DNA of 64,000 nucleotides, from the NCBI RefSeq assembly GCF_901709675.1, contig NC_051103.1, positions 4,573,501-4,637,500 of the forward strand. The letters are read 5' to 3'. The notes under the pieces are model-generated. The model did no database searches. It saw only the letters and a program-made list of their open reading frames with translations, and was not told the origin of the DNA. Of this stretch, positions 1 to 11,500 are shown one piece after another; the stretch's first letter is position 1; each line of letters starts with the position of its first letter. This DNA is from Syngnathus acus. Taxonomy: Eukaryota > Chordata > Actinopteri > Syngnathiformes > Syngnathidae. The position numbers and the translations under genes are program-made.

Positions 1-1386
1 CAGACTTGATGAAAAGCGCAGATGTTCTTCTCCTTCAGTTGACTCTCATTCTGTTCCTTGAAAGGCTTTGAGATGACTTGTCCGGAGGCGGATGCTGCGA
101 TCGCATCATGCTGGGTGCTGAGGTGTGCGAGCTCCGATCATCGCTCCTCCGGCAGAAGGGGGGGCTGTTTATCTTTGGCTCCTCCAGTGATCCTGCATGA
201 CCCACTTCAATCCCAGTCATTCACAAAGACAGAGGAGACAGAAGGAGCCTGCACATCCGGGGTTGATGACTTCCGCTCCGTTCGTGTGTCTCGGGGATAA
301 GGAAGACGGCCGTGAGGTTGGAATGTGGTTTGTGGCTCTGATGTTTCTCCTGTGCTGGTCCTCACTACTCTCCTTTTCTTCATTGTTCGCCCTCTGCACT
401 GCTCACATGCTCAGGGTCCTAGTGCCTCCCCAAATTTAAACCACGACTACACTGAGAAATGCATTGTTTGCCATATTTTATATTTAAAGTTTTACGGAAC
501 ACTACCAAGGAAAAAAAAAAAAAAGTCATCAACCTACGTCGGTTATTGTAGTGATTTGAGCTCTCGAAAAGGAGCAAGCTGCTCCACTCTTGCATAATTC
601 AACAGCTTGAGCACTTCACGCGGTGGCTTTGCCAACTGTCCTTATTAGACAATTAATTCACAGGACTTGCATGTCCCTTTAACTGTACATGATGAACAAC
701 AGCACTCCTGCCAGCCCTGTTTAAGATGATGCTAAGATGAACAGATGAGACAGCTTGGACATGACAGGAATGACCTGGAAGAGCAATTTTGATCATTAGT
801 AGGTGTCTGGCTGCCAAAGAAATCACACGGCATATGTCATAAAAAGTATTTCCTCTCAATTTATGTTCTTACAAATGCATTCACTCGATGAGTGAATGAA
901 TGTGCGTTCAGTGGAGAAGAGGATCACAACAGATGCATCTACTGTATTGTAGAAAAATTGCTAAGACTATCTTTTTGTGTGATCAGGGCTAGCACAGAAG
1001 CAGAGCTGCTATTAATCATAGGGAAGGTCAAGCATTCACGCTGGCAGCAGGGGACACTGAAGGTCAAGCACACCAAGGGGGATAAAACACCTTCAAACTA
1101 TTAACAGATATAATAGAAACAGGCTGCTCTGCTCTGGCCACTCTTTCATCTACTTTTTGCCACACAGCGGGCTCATGGCCTAGTTTGCCGCGTTAGGTGT
1201 GTCGCTTCAAGTTTCTACCTGGCCTTATTTCTTGCTTGTTCCCAAATCTTCCTTCCTGAAATTGCTTCTTGGGTCCTCGTTGCCCTATAAACATCAGTGG
1301 AGCTACAGAATACAAGCTCAAGTTCTTTACTAAAAGATTCTTCAACAGCTTTTGGTTACTATGTTGCTATGGAAATAACTTGAGTA
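1..1386. other. Left-edge non-coding sequence, no gene recognised
   Basis: I see no exon with convincing splice sites or a recognisable protein here. The short open frames at 35-600 on both strands have no family features. This may be the 3' flank or an untranslated part of a gene outside the window. Nothing more can be supported. Confidence 0.5.
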
Positions 1387-1440
1387 ATATTATTATCATT
1401 ATCATTATCATCATTATTATTATTATTATTATTATCACTA

Positions 1441-1476
<36 letters not shown>

Positions 1477-1502
1477 GATTATTATTATTGTTATTATTAT
1501 TA
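1387..1502. repeat. (ATT)n / (ATC)n microsatellite
   Basis: About 115 bp of imperfect ATT/TTA trinucleotides with ATC interruptions, directly upstream of the rdh13 promoter. It produces a spurious poly-isoleucine reading frame that is not a gene. Confidence 0.95.
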
Positions 1503-1534
1503 ATTACTTTCTGAAAGTGCCTTCCGGCAATCAG

Positions 1535-1573
1535 ACTACAATTCCCATGATGCCAGGTAAGCCAATGACGTCA
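1535..1573 (+). promoter_or_regulatory. rdh13 promoter: ZNF143/Staf-type motif plus CCAAT box and CRE
   Basis: Positions 1535-1554 read actacaattcccatgatgcc, a near-perfect match to the vertebrate ZNF143/Staf element (ACTACAAYTCCCAKMATGC). Immediately downstream, a CCAAT box (1562-1566) runs into a palindromic cAMP-response element TGACGTCA (1566-1573). The set lies about 95-130 bp upstream of the rdh13 start codon, as expected for a TATA-less housekeeping promoter. The motifs are seen directly. Promoter function is inferred from position. Confidence 0.75.
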
Positions 1574-1666
1574 TAAGCAAGCGACCCATAACCTTGTGTT
1601 GTGTACATTGCAGTATCAGCTGAGCAAACTGCTCAAAACGTTTTATGTAGAATATATTTATGCACA

Positions 1667-3500
1667 ATGAACAATATGTGGTTGCCAGTTTCTGTCTTTG
1701 GAACTGTTATTGGAGGTGCCGTCTTACTGAAGTGAGTAGCTCTTGAATGAGCACTGTTTACCTTCATACAGTACTCTGACTTACTGTATATGAATTATTT
1801 TCGATTTGTTCGTCATACCAAGTCAAACACATTACAGTCCAGGAAAGACTAAACGTAATTGTGTGGATTTTAATGCTATGCATGAATTTCATATGCATTT
1901 CATTTGGCATTGTCTTAGATTCATGGAATATATGCTAGAAAAAGAACAATCAAATCTTGATTTGATTCTTTTTTCCAGGAACCACGTGACTGGGGGTCGG
2001 TGTCCCAGCAAAGCCAAGCTAAATGGGAAGACGGTGATTATAACAGGGGCCAACACAGGGATCGGCAAAGAGACGGCACAAGAACTGGCCAAGAGAGGTA
2101 TAGAAACGTCACAATTAGCGATTAGGAACCTCAAAAATATACCTAAATGTTATAATGACATATTGTCGAGTGTTTATTGGCTTTCCCTCACTTTTCTTTA
2201 TGGTCAGGGGGCCGGATCATTATGGGATGTCGAGACATGGAGAAGTGCGAAGCGGCCGCAAAAGAAATCCGGGGCAACACCCTAAATCCTCATGTTTACG
2301 CCTGCCACCTTGACTTGGCCTCCGTGAAATCCATACGGGAGTTTGCGGACAGAATCAAAGAAAGTCAGTTCACATACATACCAAAAAAAAGTTAAAAAAA
2401 AATAGAAATCTTGAACATGATATTGTCTTACAGAGGAGCAGCGTGTGGATGTACTAATAAACAATGCGGGCGTCATGAGATGTCCCGCCTGGAAAACAGA
2501 GGACGGCTTTGACATGCAATTTGGAGTGAACCACTTAGGTAAGTTAAAAGTAGAAAATGCATTGATGGATGGAAATGAGACGTGGTGAACTATTTTGAAT
2601 CAAAGCCAATTAGAGTGATTCTTCTGTGCCATCCAGGCCACTTCTTATTGACCAATCTTCTGCTGGACCGGTTAAAAGAATCCGCCCCCAGCAGAGTGAT
2701 CAACTTGTCCTCACTTGCCCACCTCGTTGGAAAGATAGACTTCGAAGACCTGAACTGGGAAAGGAAAAAGTTTGACACTAAGCAAGCGTACTGTCAGAGC
2801 AAGCTTGCCAACGTTCTCTTCACCAGAGAGCTGGCCAAGCGTTTACAAGGTAAGTTAAGCAGCATATGTGGGAGGAGTACTGCTTTTATTTTTGTGTATC
2901 GCTACTTTTAGTCCGCCATGTTTTGTCAACAGTGTTCCTTGTTGTATGTGACAGGCACAGGAGTCACCGTAAATGCTGTGCACCCTGGCGTTGTTTCCAC
3001 TGAGCTTGGCAGGCACACCGGGCTGCACCAATCCCAATTCTCCACCACGGTGCTCAGTGAGTACAGCAGAATTCTTGATTTAAAAAAAAAAAAAATGGCT
3101 ATAATACTGAAAATAATAAATGCATGAAGGGGCTCAGTTTTGGATCGATTTAAAATTCAAATCAACAACACTCGCCAATGTTTCCCCCCCAGGTCCCCTT
3201 TTCTCCATGCTGGTGAAGAACCCCGAACTGGGGGCCCAGCCCAGCGTCTTCCTGGCTGTGGCGGATGAGCTAGAGGGGGCGACGGGACGCTACTACGACG
3301 TGTTGACGGAAAAGGAGCCAGCTCCCCAGGCCATGGATGAGGAGGCAGCTCGCAAGCTGTGGGAGATCAGCAGCAGGCTGGTGGGTCTGAAGGAGGATGA
3401 TGGACAGTCCAGCAATCCTTGCCAGGCTGACCTGCCAGCACTAAGTCAACAGACACATGGACAGAACCCAGGACCAGTTGTTGGCACTGTGGGGTTGTAG
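1667..3500 (+). CDS. rdh13: Retinol dehydrogenase 13-like short-chain dehydrogenase
   Basis: Seven coding exons: 1667-1731, 1979-2097, 2208-2363, 2434-2538, 2637-2849, 2955-3056, 3193-3500. All junctions are GT-AG and phases close to give about 355 aa, slightly longer than the human protein through an extended tail. The product is an NADP(H)-dependent short-chain dehydrogenase. In this family RDH13 sits on the inner mitochondrial membrane and reduces retinaldehyde. Seen in the translation: an N-terminal hydrophobic stretch (residues ~4-21), the cofactor motif [13 protein letters not shown], and the catalytic YCQSK (YxxxK) with an upstream serine in INLSS. The VTGG-CPSK segment after the membrane anchor and [11 protein letters not shown] fit RDH13 better than RDH11/12/14. 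The start is the first ATG of exon 1, followed at once by the anchor. An exon-1 in-frame ATG three codons later is a possible alternative. The next gene, decr2, is a second SDR enzyme in the same orientation. Confidence 0.9.
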
Positions 3501-3540
3501 CACGTCTGTTATATTGTCTCAGCCCGGCAGCGATATGGAC

Positions 3541-3845
3541 CACAGCGGTGCCTTGAGGTACAAATTTGCCACCTCCCCATTGAAATGAATGGAAATGCCA
3601 TTAATCCATTCCAGCCCCCTCCAAAACACCAACAAAAAATGTAACATAGACCCATGAACAATATTTTATTACTTATTTTAAAACCTACAGTAATAATAAA
3701 TGAATGTGAAGAATTAAAGACTTTGCGGGTCATGATTTATTTAATGCTTTAATTCACTGAGCTCCGACCAAACACAGAATACCATTGCTAACTAAGCTGC
3801 AGTAATATTATTCCTTTCTAGCACAGGATAAAGAATATATGCATG
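3541..3845. repeat. Degenerate MITE-like element in the rdh13 3' region (copy A)
   Basis: The segment begins with cacagcggtgccttgaggta, contains a block around 3576-3620 (ttgaaatgaatggaaatgcc then attaatccattcc), and ends with a block ggataaagaatatatg at 3826-3841. Both inner blocks recur in the same order at 51627-51794. The left end resembles the fish CAGTGGTACCTYGA-type terminal sequence of a small mariner-like MITE. That family assignment is from memory and uncertain; the repetition within the window is direct. An AATAAA at 3695-3700, probably used by rdh13, lies inside it. Confidence 0.55.
3695..3700 (+). terminator. Candidate rdh13 poly(A) signal
   Basis: First AATAAA downstream of the rdh13 stop, about 195 bp into the 3' UTR. 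It falls within the MITE-like segment, so the transposon may have supplied the cleavage signal. Confidence 0.5.
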
Positions 3846-4233
3846 TAAGTAATGTAGTTGCTGCAAAACGAGCCCAATTTGGTAATAACTTGTCTAGCAG
3901 CGTCACCTAGTGGTCATCAAGAAATTAATCTAATACATATCAATAGTTTCCCACTGTATTAAAGAGCAGTTTTCTAGCCCTGCGCAACAGAACCTACACT
4001 GAAAATCTTATAGCATATTAAAATAACTCATTATGACAAATCAATAATATTTTTTCAATGATTGATGTAAATATTTAAATGTATGTAAGTGTAAATGTTC
4101 ATCAAATATAATGTAGTAAAGTAAAACATTAAATAAACACGTAAAGTCGTTCAAAATGACATCACCCAATCATATAGAAATTATAAATATATTTTAGTAT
4201 ATTTTATTTGTTTTCGCAACGCATCCCTTGTAG

Positions 4234-4253
4234 ACTTCATTTCCCAGAATGCC
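4234..4253 (+). promoter_or_regulatory. decr2 promoter: second ZNF143/Staf-type motif
   Basis: acttcatttcccagaatgcc at 4234-4253 matches the ZNF143/Staf consensus over its TTCCCAGAATGC core. A likely 5' UTR exon follows, ending at a donor near 4412 (cgacag|gtaacg). The coding exon begins at the acceptor ending 4675 (actag), two bases before the ATG. Confidence 0.65.
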
Positions 4254-4676
4254 CTGCGAACGGACGCCGAAAACTAGCGTCCAAGGTACAAAAGTAAAAA
4301 AAAAAAAAAAAACGCGTACTTAAGACAAACTGGCAGACTAAGCTCGATAATTTGTCTTTTAAATCTTTCGTAGTTCTTTTCGACTTTCCTGGCCTTTTTT
4401 CCCCTTCGACAGGTAACGAAAACATAGGCTAAAGTTAGCTCATACTTTCATTGCATAGCACAAAACCAACATGCTAACCCAAGTTTTGCTTCTAAAAGTT
4501 TAATGGTAGTATAAAAATAAGATTCTGTACGACTGTAAAACTGCTTTAATCATTACAAAATAGCCATATGCCTCGAAGTGATGTAATTACCGTACTGTTG
4601 ATTACATTTTACAGTACATCATTGTGTACATCCATGCATTCTTATTTAAATTCCTTTCCATATTTTTTTTACTAGA

Positions 4677-6206
4677 ATGGCAGAACCACAACGACTCTGT
4701 GACCTGCTACCTGAAGATATTGCTTCTGATGACTGCCTGACTTCATATACTCATATCTACAGCCCAGATTTGCTCAAGTAAGTAATCCACAAGTACTTTA
4801 TTGGATGAAAGTAAACAATGGAAATCTGGCATGATGTAAAGTTACTCTCGTTTTTTCTTTTCTTTTCAGAGATCAGGTAGCATTTATCACAGGTGGTGGA
4901 TCAGGAATTGGCCTCCGGATAGCAGAGATTTTCATGAGGTGAGGGAAATAGTCGTCAATTTAGCTTCTATGGAATATAAGTTTAAAAAACATCAAATTCC
5001 CAGCATTTTTGTTGTTGTCTTTTCTTTCAGACATGGCTGTGACACGGTGATCGCCAGCAGGAACAAAGACAAGCTCACTGAGGTAATCTTGCAATCATCT
5101 TTGCCATAATGTCAGTCTCTGATGCTTTTGTGTCTCTTGCAGGCGGCGAAGAAGCTTTCCGCCGTTTCTGGACGACGCTGCCTTCCGTTGTGCTTGGATG
5201 TGAGGCAACCTGAGAGCATTTCAGCGGCTGTGGATGAGACTCTCAAAGAAATGGGCCGCATAGACATTCTTGTTAACAGTAAGATGAGTAGGACAAGGAA
5301 CAAAGATCAAATATGAAAGATTTCAGCTTAATCATCAACTTTTCTTTTATCTTTGCATGTCAAGGTCGTGCTGTTTGAAACAGGTTACCGGCGTTTTTTT
5401 CTGACGTAACACAAAATAAGATTTGGCGTTATCTGACAGATGCTGCCGGAAACTTCTTGTGTCCTGCCTCTGCTCTTTCCTTCAATGCCTTCAAGACTGT
5501 TCTGGAGATAGACACCATGGGAACCTTCAACACCAGCAAAGTTGTTTATGAGAAGTGGTTCAAGGTACAGGGGTCACCACTACGGTGAAGTCAATAATTC
5601 AATTTGGAATTTAAATTACTATGAGAGTCTAATTTTTAATTTTCAGGATCATGGAGGCAACATTGTCAACATCTCTGCAACACTTGGCTACAGGGGACAA
5701 GCGCTGCAGGTCCATGCAGGATCTGCCAAGGCTGCAAACGGTGAGATTTCTTTAAATGTGACTTCTTTAAAAATCTTAATCCTCTTCTGCTTTTTCCTCC
5801 TATTCCTAGATGCCATGACCAGGCATTTGGCTGTGGAGTGGGGACCCAGTGGGGTGAGGGTGAACGCCGTGGCCCCTGGTCCTATCTCTGGCACAGAGGG
5901 ATTCCGTAGACTGGGTAAAGAAATTTGCATCCTTCTCTATGCAGGATTCAACCTCAACATAAAATTTCTTTTTTTTTTTCCTTAGGTGGTCCTAGTGGGG
6001 AGACCGCCGGTCTGTTCCAGTCCATTCCTTTGCAGCGATCAGGCAACAAAACCGAGATGGCCCACTGCACACTTTTCCTAGCCAGCCGGGCCTCGTCCTA
6101 CGTGACCGGAGCCATTTTGGTGGCTGACGGCGGCTCGTGGCTGAGTTCAGCCAACGACGTCTCCAGGCTGATGGGTATAGCCTCCTCTAAATCTGCTAAA
6201 CTCTGA
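4677..6206 (+). CDS. decr2: Peroxisomal 2,4-dienoyl-CoA reductase
   Basis: Eight coding exons: 4677-4777, 4870-4938, 5031-5082, 5143-5278, 5440-5564, 5647-5740, 5810-5914, 5986-6206. All are GT-AG and close in phase to 300 aa (human about 292). DECR2 reduces 2,4-dienoyl-CoA with NADPH during peroxisomal beta-oxidation of polyunsaturated fatty acids. Seen in the translation: the dinucleotide motif TGGGSGIG near residue 41, [11 protein letters not shown], a [11 protein letters not shown] strand, AKAAND (the DECR-type lysine in place of the usual SDR YxxxK tyrosine), and VNAVAPGPI. The C-terminus is ...SKSAKL, a good PTS1 peroxisomal import signal, which separates it from mitochondrial DECR1. 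The ATG opens [15 protein letters not shown], a DECR2-type N-terminus with no mitochondrial presequence. Confidence 0.95.
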
Positions 6207-6292
6207 GCCGGGGTTCTACTGTCCTCCTCCTGACCCAGGTGTGTAGGAGGAGGTGTAGCTTTTCCAAAACGCAAATGCATTTCTTTGGCGGA

Positions 6293-6298
6293 AATAAA
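6293..6298 (+). terminator. Candidate decr2 poly(A) signal
   Basis: AATAAA 87 bp after the decr2 stop. Another lies near 6485, so alternative cleavage is possible. Confidence 0.5.
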
Positions 6299-6549
6299 TG
6301 TCACAGGCAGTTAAGGTTAATTGTAATTTCTGCCATCTAATAGAAAAATTATGCATGGAATTGTTCTGCCTGTCACTATAAATCGCTGTCATAGAGATGA
6401 ACAAAGATACATTTGTACATTCATTATTTTCAGACCAATTATGATTTTTTTTTTTTTCTTCAATTTGCTTGCGTGTCACACAGCAAATAAAATATTTCCT
6501 TTCTTTTTTTCCAGGTTATTGGTCATCTGAAAAGAGAGACAAATAAAAA

Positions 6550-7430
6550 CAAACAAAACAGTAACACTACCCCAACGCCCGCAGTATTTGATTCAGGCTA
6601 CCGATTGGAGACTGATATACATTAGTATTTGTGCTTAATATTGTCAGTGTTATACTGCAAATAAACATATTTAAAAGAAATACATTCACATTTTCTTCAA
6701 CTTTAATATGCAGATTTAACATCCTCAATATTAATGCCAGCATTTGTCATGCAACACTTTTAACCTTTATTGTGTTACTATGCATTTCATGTACACTTGT
6801 GTTCACATTGCATCATGTCATGTTCAGCTGCTTAATAAAAATTAAAATTATATTTAATATCGATTCCATTATGTAGTATTTTCCTGAATGATCCAGCCGC
6901 TCTGGGTGCTTAAATGCAGTGATTCCCAACCACAATGCCATGGCTCATAATTATGGGAAATTGTTAATTGTTTCACGATATATGTATTTATTTATTTAGT
7001 CATATCTATTCAATCGGAGAGTCAATAGTGATCTATACCACGTGGGGGCGCTATAACACCACAAATAAAAACGATGCATCTTCCGCATCCACCCTAAAGC
7101 GCTTCTGTCGTTTTATTGACAATATTGCAGAAATCAAATCTAGTGTACAAAAATTTGATATATTTGTGTGTTTGTAAAGGGCGTGCAATTCTTGAGGGTG
7201 TTACAAGTTTGCCATATTTTCTTCATTTGATAATGATGACTCAACTGGTACATTTGACGTCTTGGAATCTATTATTTCCTACGAATTATTATACATTTAT
7301 TGTAGTTTTTAATTCACCATTATATATTACTCGTAAAATGTATGCTAATCAAACATATGAAGTCATATTCTGCGCTTTCATTTGAGCAATAAATATGCAA
7401 ACTAAAAAAGACGGGATTATAAATGGAGAT
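6550..7430. other. decr2-rab11fip3 spacer
   Basis: AT-rich sequence with no supported gene. The only structured item is a CTCF-like motif at 7038-7052, listed separately. Confidence 0.5.
7038..7052 (+). promoter_or_regulatory. CTCF-like motif (forward)
   Basis: ccacgtgggggcgct matches the core CCACNAGGGGGCGC with one clear mismatch (T for A at core position 6). It is isolated in AT-rich DNA just upstream of the rab11fip3 promoter. Binding is inferred only. Confidence 0.4.
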
Positions 7431-7489
7431 TTCGTAAATCTTTTTGGGAATACCAACTTAATGGGGGAGAAAAAGTGACAATGCGGAGT

Positions 7490-8337
7490 GTTTTGTACGC
7501 TTGCGTCAGACGTCAGCGTGTCTGCGGCGACAGGAGGAGGAGGATGACGAAAGGAAGAAGGGGAGGAGGGTCGGGATGCTGATGCGAGAGACAACTCGTA
7601 CGTGACAACAACGATGGAACATATTCTCGTCATTTAATCCGTTTTTTATCTAATCGGAACACGGAGGCGTTTTGTGCGGAAGATTTTTTTGGGGGTAGGA
7701 ATCAGCCGATTTGGCACGGTCTGCGTGGGTTGGCCGTATTTTTGAGTCTTGACACAGGTGGATTTCCGTCGTCAAAAACTAAAAAGGTACATAGCATCGA
7801 CGGAGACAACAAACTGACTTTGAAGCGGATTTTCTTTTTTTTTTTTTTTATCCAATAATTTCCCCAAGGACTTGGATGGCGGACGGATCGTTTGGCCTGG
7901 TCGCGAGCGAACAGGCTAATTTGGGCTAGCTCGACAGCTAGCCAATGACAGGGGAGCGGTAGGATGCTGGAAAGGAGGAGTTATTCTTAGTGTTTTCTTT
8001 TTCCTCCATTTCTTCCAGGATAAACGCTTGACACTCTCGTTGCAATGCCATTTAAACGCCAATGTGTGGAATAATATTTCAATTTGGAAACGGTTTGTTA
8101 TCCCCCCCCCACGCCCTCATCGTTTTTTGGAATCGCTCGCGAGGGGACGCGATGAGGTGATCGGCTAAGCTAATAATGTTGACAAAATACTTGCTAGCTT
8201 TTTTTGTTTCGCTGCCGAAGTATTTCTCACGTCTTTTTTGCTAACTTCTCAACTAAAACGTTTGACGATGTTTGGGCTGGGACGGCAAGATTTTGGAAAA
8301 GCCATGCGTGGAACCTGCCATGCCCGAAAGGCACCAA
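7490..8337 (+). promoter_or_regulatory. rab11fip3 promoter and 5' untranslated exon
   Basis: GC- and CpG-enriched sequence with a half-CRE (agacgtcag, about 7508-7516), followed by a leader ending in a clean donor caccaa|gtgagt at 8337/8338. The acceptor aaatag ends at 8563, exactly before ATG 8564. The leader also has an in-frame ATG at 8320 (M-P-E-R-H-Q, then the donor), which would add six residues. The transcription start cannot be fixed from sequence. Confidence 0.55.
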
Positions 8338-8563
8338 GTGAGTCAAACCAGCTTAAAGATTTGACAACTAAACATGGCTTATAGGTAAACATTTAAAAAT
8401 GACTTTTATATTAGCTATTACGTTCGGTGAGTGTGGTTGCTGATCTGTCAAGTAATTTTTTTTAGTGCTTTGCTAAACATTTTCACACGCAAGTAGGATG
8501 CATTAACATGAAGTTATTATAAGATGAAATATGGAATGTGAGTTTGTTTTTGAGCTGAAATAG

Positions 8564-11500
8564 ATGGAACCCACGGTGGTGTCTAGCCCTTTGGGGCATG
8601 CGCAGTGGGAATCGGAGCAATCGTTTCCTCTTGGATTTCTCACCCTGGACTCAGACAATGGAGGTGTCCTGTGTCAAAACAACAGCGGGCAGACAGGTTT
8701 GCATTTTGGCGACCCCAATCTGACATCCCAGAAAAGTGAAATGAACAAAGTCTACCAGGACACTCCAGTAGAGTTGGATCAACTTTTGTATATTTCCGAT
8801 TATCCCTGTGGAGATTTGTTTTTTGAGGACCGCCACTCCACTGCTTCAGAGACTTCTCCTCCCTCGGAAGCAAACAAGGAACCCGATGAAACCAGTGACT
8901 TCATGCTCTCGTGGCTGTTTTCTCCTAACCTTACTGATGTGGTTGGAAAAAACTTTGCATTTGAGGAGGCCTCTCTTCACACCCTCAACGGACAGACTGA
9001 GATAATAATCAACAGTAGCGCTCCGGGACTGTCTTCCCAATCCAAGTGGGATTCTGAATCAAACCCAGGAGATTCACTTCTTTCCATAGCTCCTCCCTCA
9101 GAAGATCAGACTTGTGTTGCCTCAGTATCATTGGGTGTGTCACATGATGTCAGTGAAGGACTGCCAGGAGTGTCACAGGAGGAGGCTCCGGTACAGAGCA
9201 GGGTGACTTTGTCACGTGAAACTGGAGACAAAGGTTTATTCCTAGATCAAGTGACAGCTCCGCTAGTAAACAGTAGTTTGACCCCGCAGGAGCTACCTGA
9301 GAACAGTCTTCCACGTAACCACAGCAGCACATCACCAACTTGTCCTTCAGAATCTTTATTGGATTTAGATGGTCTAGAACTTGACAGCGACCATCCAACA
9401 GGTGCACAGCTGGATCCGACCCAGGATGCCACCCAAACGGTATTCAGGACTTTAGCTCTCCAAGACCAGAGTGACTCAGCTCCTGTGATTTGGTCGCTGA
9501 CAGACTCTCCAGCTGAGGATGTCTTCACCAACGGTGACCTCATCCGCGGGAGCTTCTGTGTGGAAAGTACGTCGAAAGATTTGATGGAAAGCAAAATATG
9601 CTCCACGGCTGAGCATCAAGCCAATGAGGAGATGTCTTTGGATGGAGCGTGGAACTTAAATCCGCCGGAGGGAGTAAATGAGGAAACTGCTCCTGTTAAC
9701 AATCAACAGGATTTTAATGTCCTGGATTTGAGCAGTTGTCCTGAAAAATCTGGATGGATGATTGAGCAAAGTGTGGAGACTGTTTCCCTCTCTAAGATGG
9801 TGGGAGATGACTCACTGCCGATGGTTTCGGCTGTGAACGCAAAAGAACAAGATGCCTCGCCTCTCAAAACTGTCTTCGATGCGTTAGACCAGGACGGAGA
9901 TGGATTTGTTCGCATTGAGGAGTTTATGGAGTTTGCTACCGCCTATGGCGCCGATCAGGTAAGATGTTAGAAAGTAGCTTCTAACCTTTCCACGGTAGGA
10001 TGTCACTTGTGTGTATTTATTGCCAGCTCAGCGTCACATGACTCAAATCATCGCGGGATTATTTTTTTTTTCCCCCAGCGTGAGGATTTGGGTTATCATC
10101 TAAATACGTCAAACATATTGCTTGCATCGGCCAGGCATTTCCTCCGTATGTCAAACGCTTATCTTCTCATTTGCATAATATTTGCATAATCTCCTGTGAA
10201 ATATACATGCATGAGCCTCAACCATTTACTGCGTCCCCCCCGTCTCATTTTAATTTAAAGAGACAAATCTAGGAGTGTTTGAAGTATATTCAGGTCTACA
10301 TTTCAACATTGAGCTTAAGCTAATTGGAGCAAAACAACTATGTGTGTGACTTTTACGTTTGTTTGACTTAATCCATTCTTGCAAATAAGGCGGCAAGACA
10401 ACAGCTCGGTATTTGCCTACTTGCCCGTTGTTGAGCATGCAAATGTTTTTCTCCAGAATTATTCGGGAATAAGGTAGCCATTATATTAAAATACAGAGTC
10501 TACTGCCATGAAAAAAGTTAGCATGCTGGTGTACCGTTACTACTGTTGCGAAAAAAAAAGATTCTTTCAAATGTTTTCATCCTCTTGCTAACCGCCACGC
10601 TCGCTGCTTTTGACCCCAATTGTGCACAAAAGCCGCAGCAAGCCGTATTGTGGCGGCAACTGGCTTGTCCGTTGACACTCCCAACTTCACTTTGAGCCAG
10701 CCTGCCTCCCCCCCCCCCCCCTGCTTTTATGTGCTGCCCCTCTAATCCGCAATGGAATGTTCACTGGCCTGAACTGTCCCCTTTTTAGCTCCTCTTGTCG
10801 CGACTGTATGAACTATTTTTCCCCCCCCTCTCTTTTGCTTTCAGCTTATCTGTCAACCCATTGATCATTTGATCAGTGCGTTGGAAAGGAAACTATTGTG
10901 AGCACCCCCCCAAGGGAAACTCCTGAATAAGTGCTGTGGGGGGGGGGGGGTGCACTGAGGCGTGCCCCATCACTGATTAGACACAAATAGAGGAACGAGA
11001 AAAACCACAAGGCCCTCGAAGCTCGGCCGACCAAAATGTTTACTTATGGATGGCTCCTCGGGGCTGTCTGTGTTAGTATTGAATATTTCACAGTGTCATA
11101 AGGGAAACGATAGTTTCGGTTAATCCACTCGTCGGATTAAGAATTGATTTCCACACAAAACAATGTTAAATTGATCTCTGTTGGAATTTATTAGCCGCGT
11201 AAGTTTTCTTAGCCGCCTCGAGTCGGAGATCAACACCGCTCAGCAGATCAGCTTGCTCGCAAGAGTAACTGATACCAAATTATACGTGATGTGATTGTAC
11301 GATAATCGCAGGGTTGTGCGGTGGTGTGTTATTTGGGCGTCCATTTTGATTGTTTGCAATCAAAGGCAGGCCACTATCAAGCTGGCATTGGTGATGGGCC
11401 CTGGAGTTTTGGCACTTTTTTATTTTTTATTTTTTTTACCCAACACCGATTGCTCCAGATTTATGTTATTTTTATTTTCCGAGGTGCTCCAGCATGCTCT

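Noticed and set aside
1269-1478. Open frame ending in a long isoleucine run
   Set aside because: It is a translation of the (ATT)n microsatellite, not a protein.
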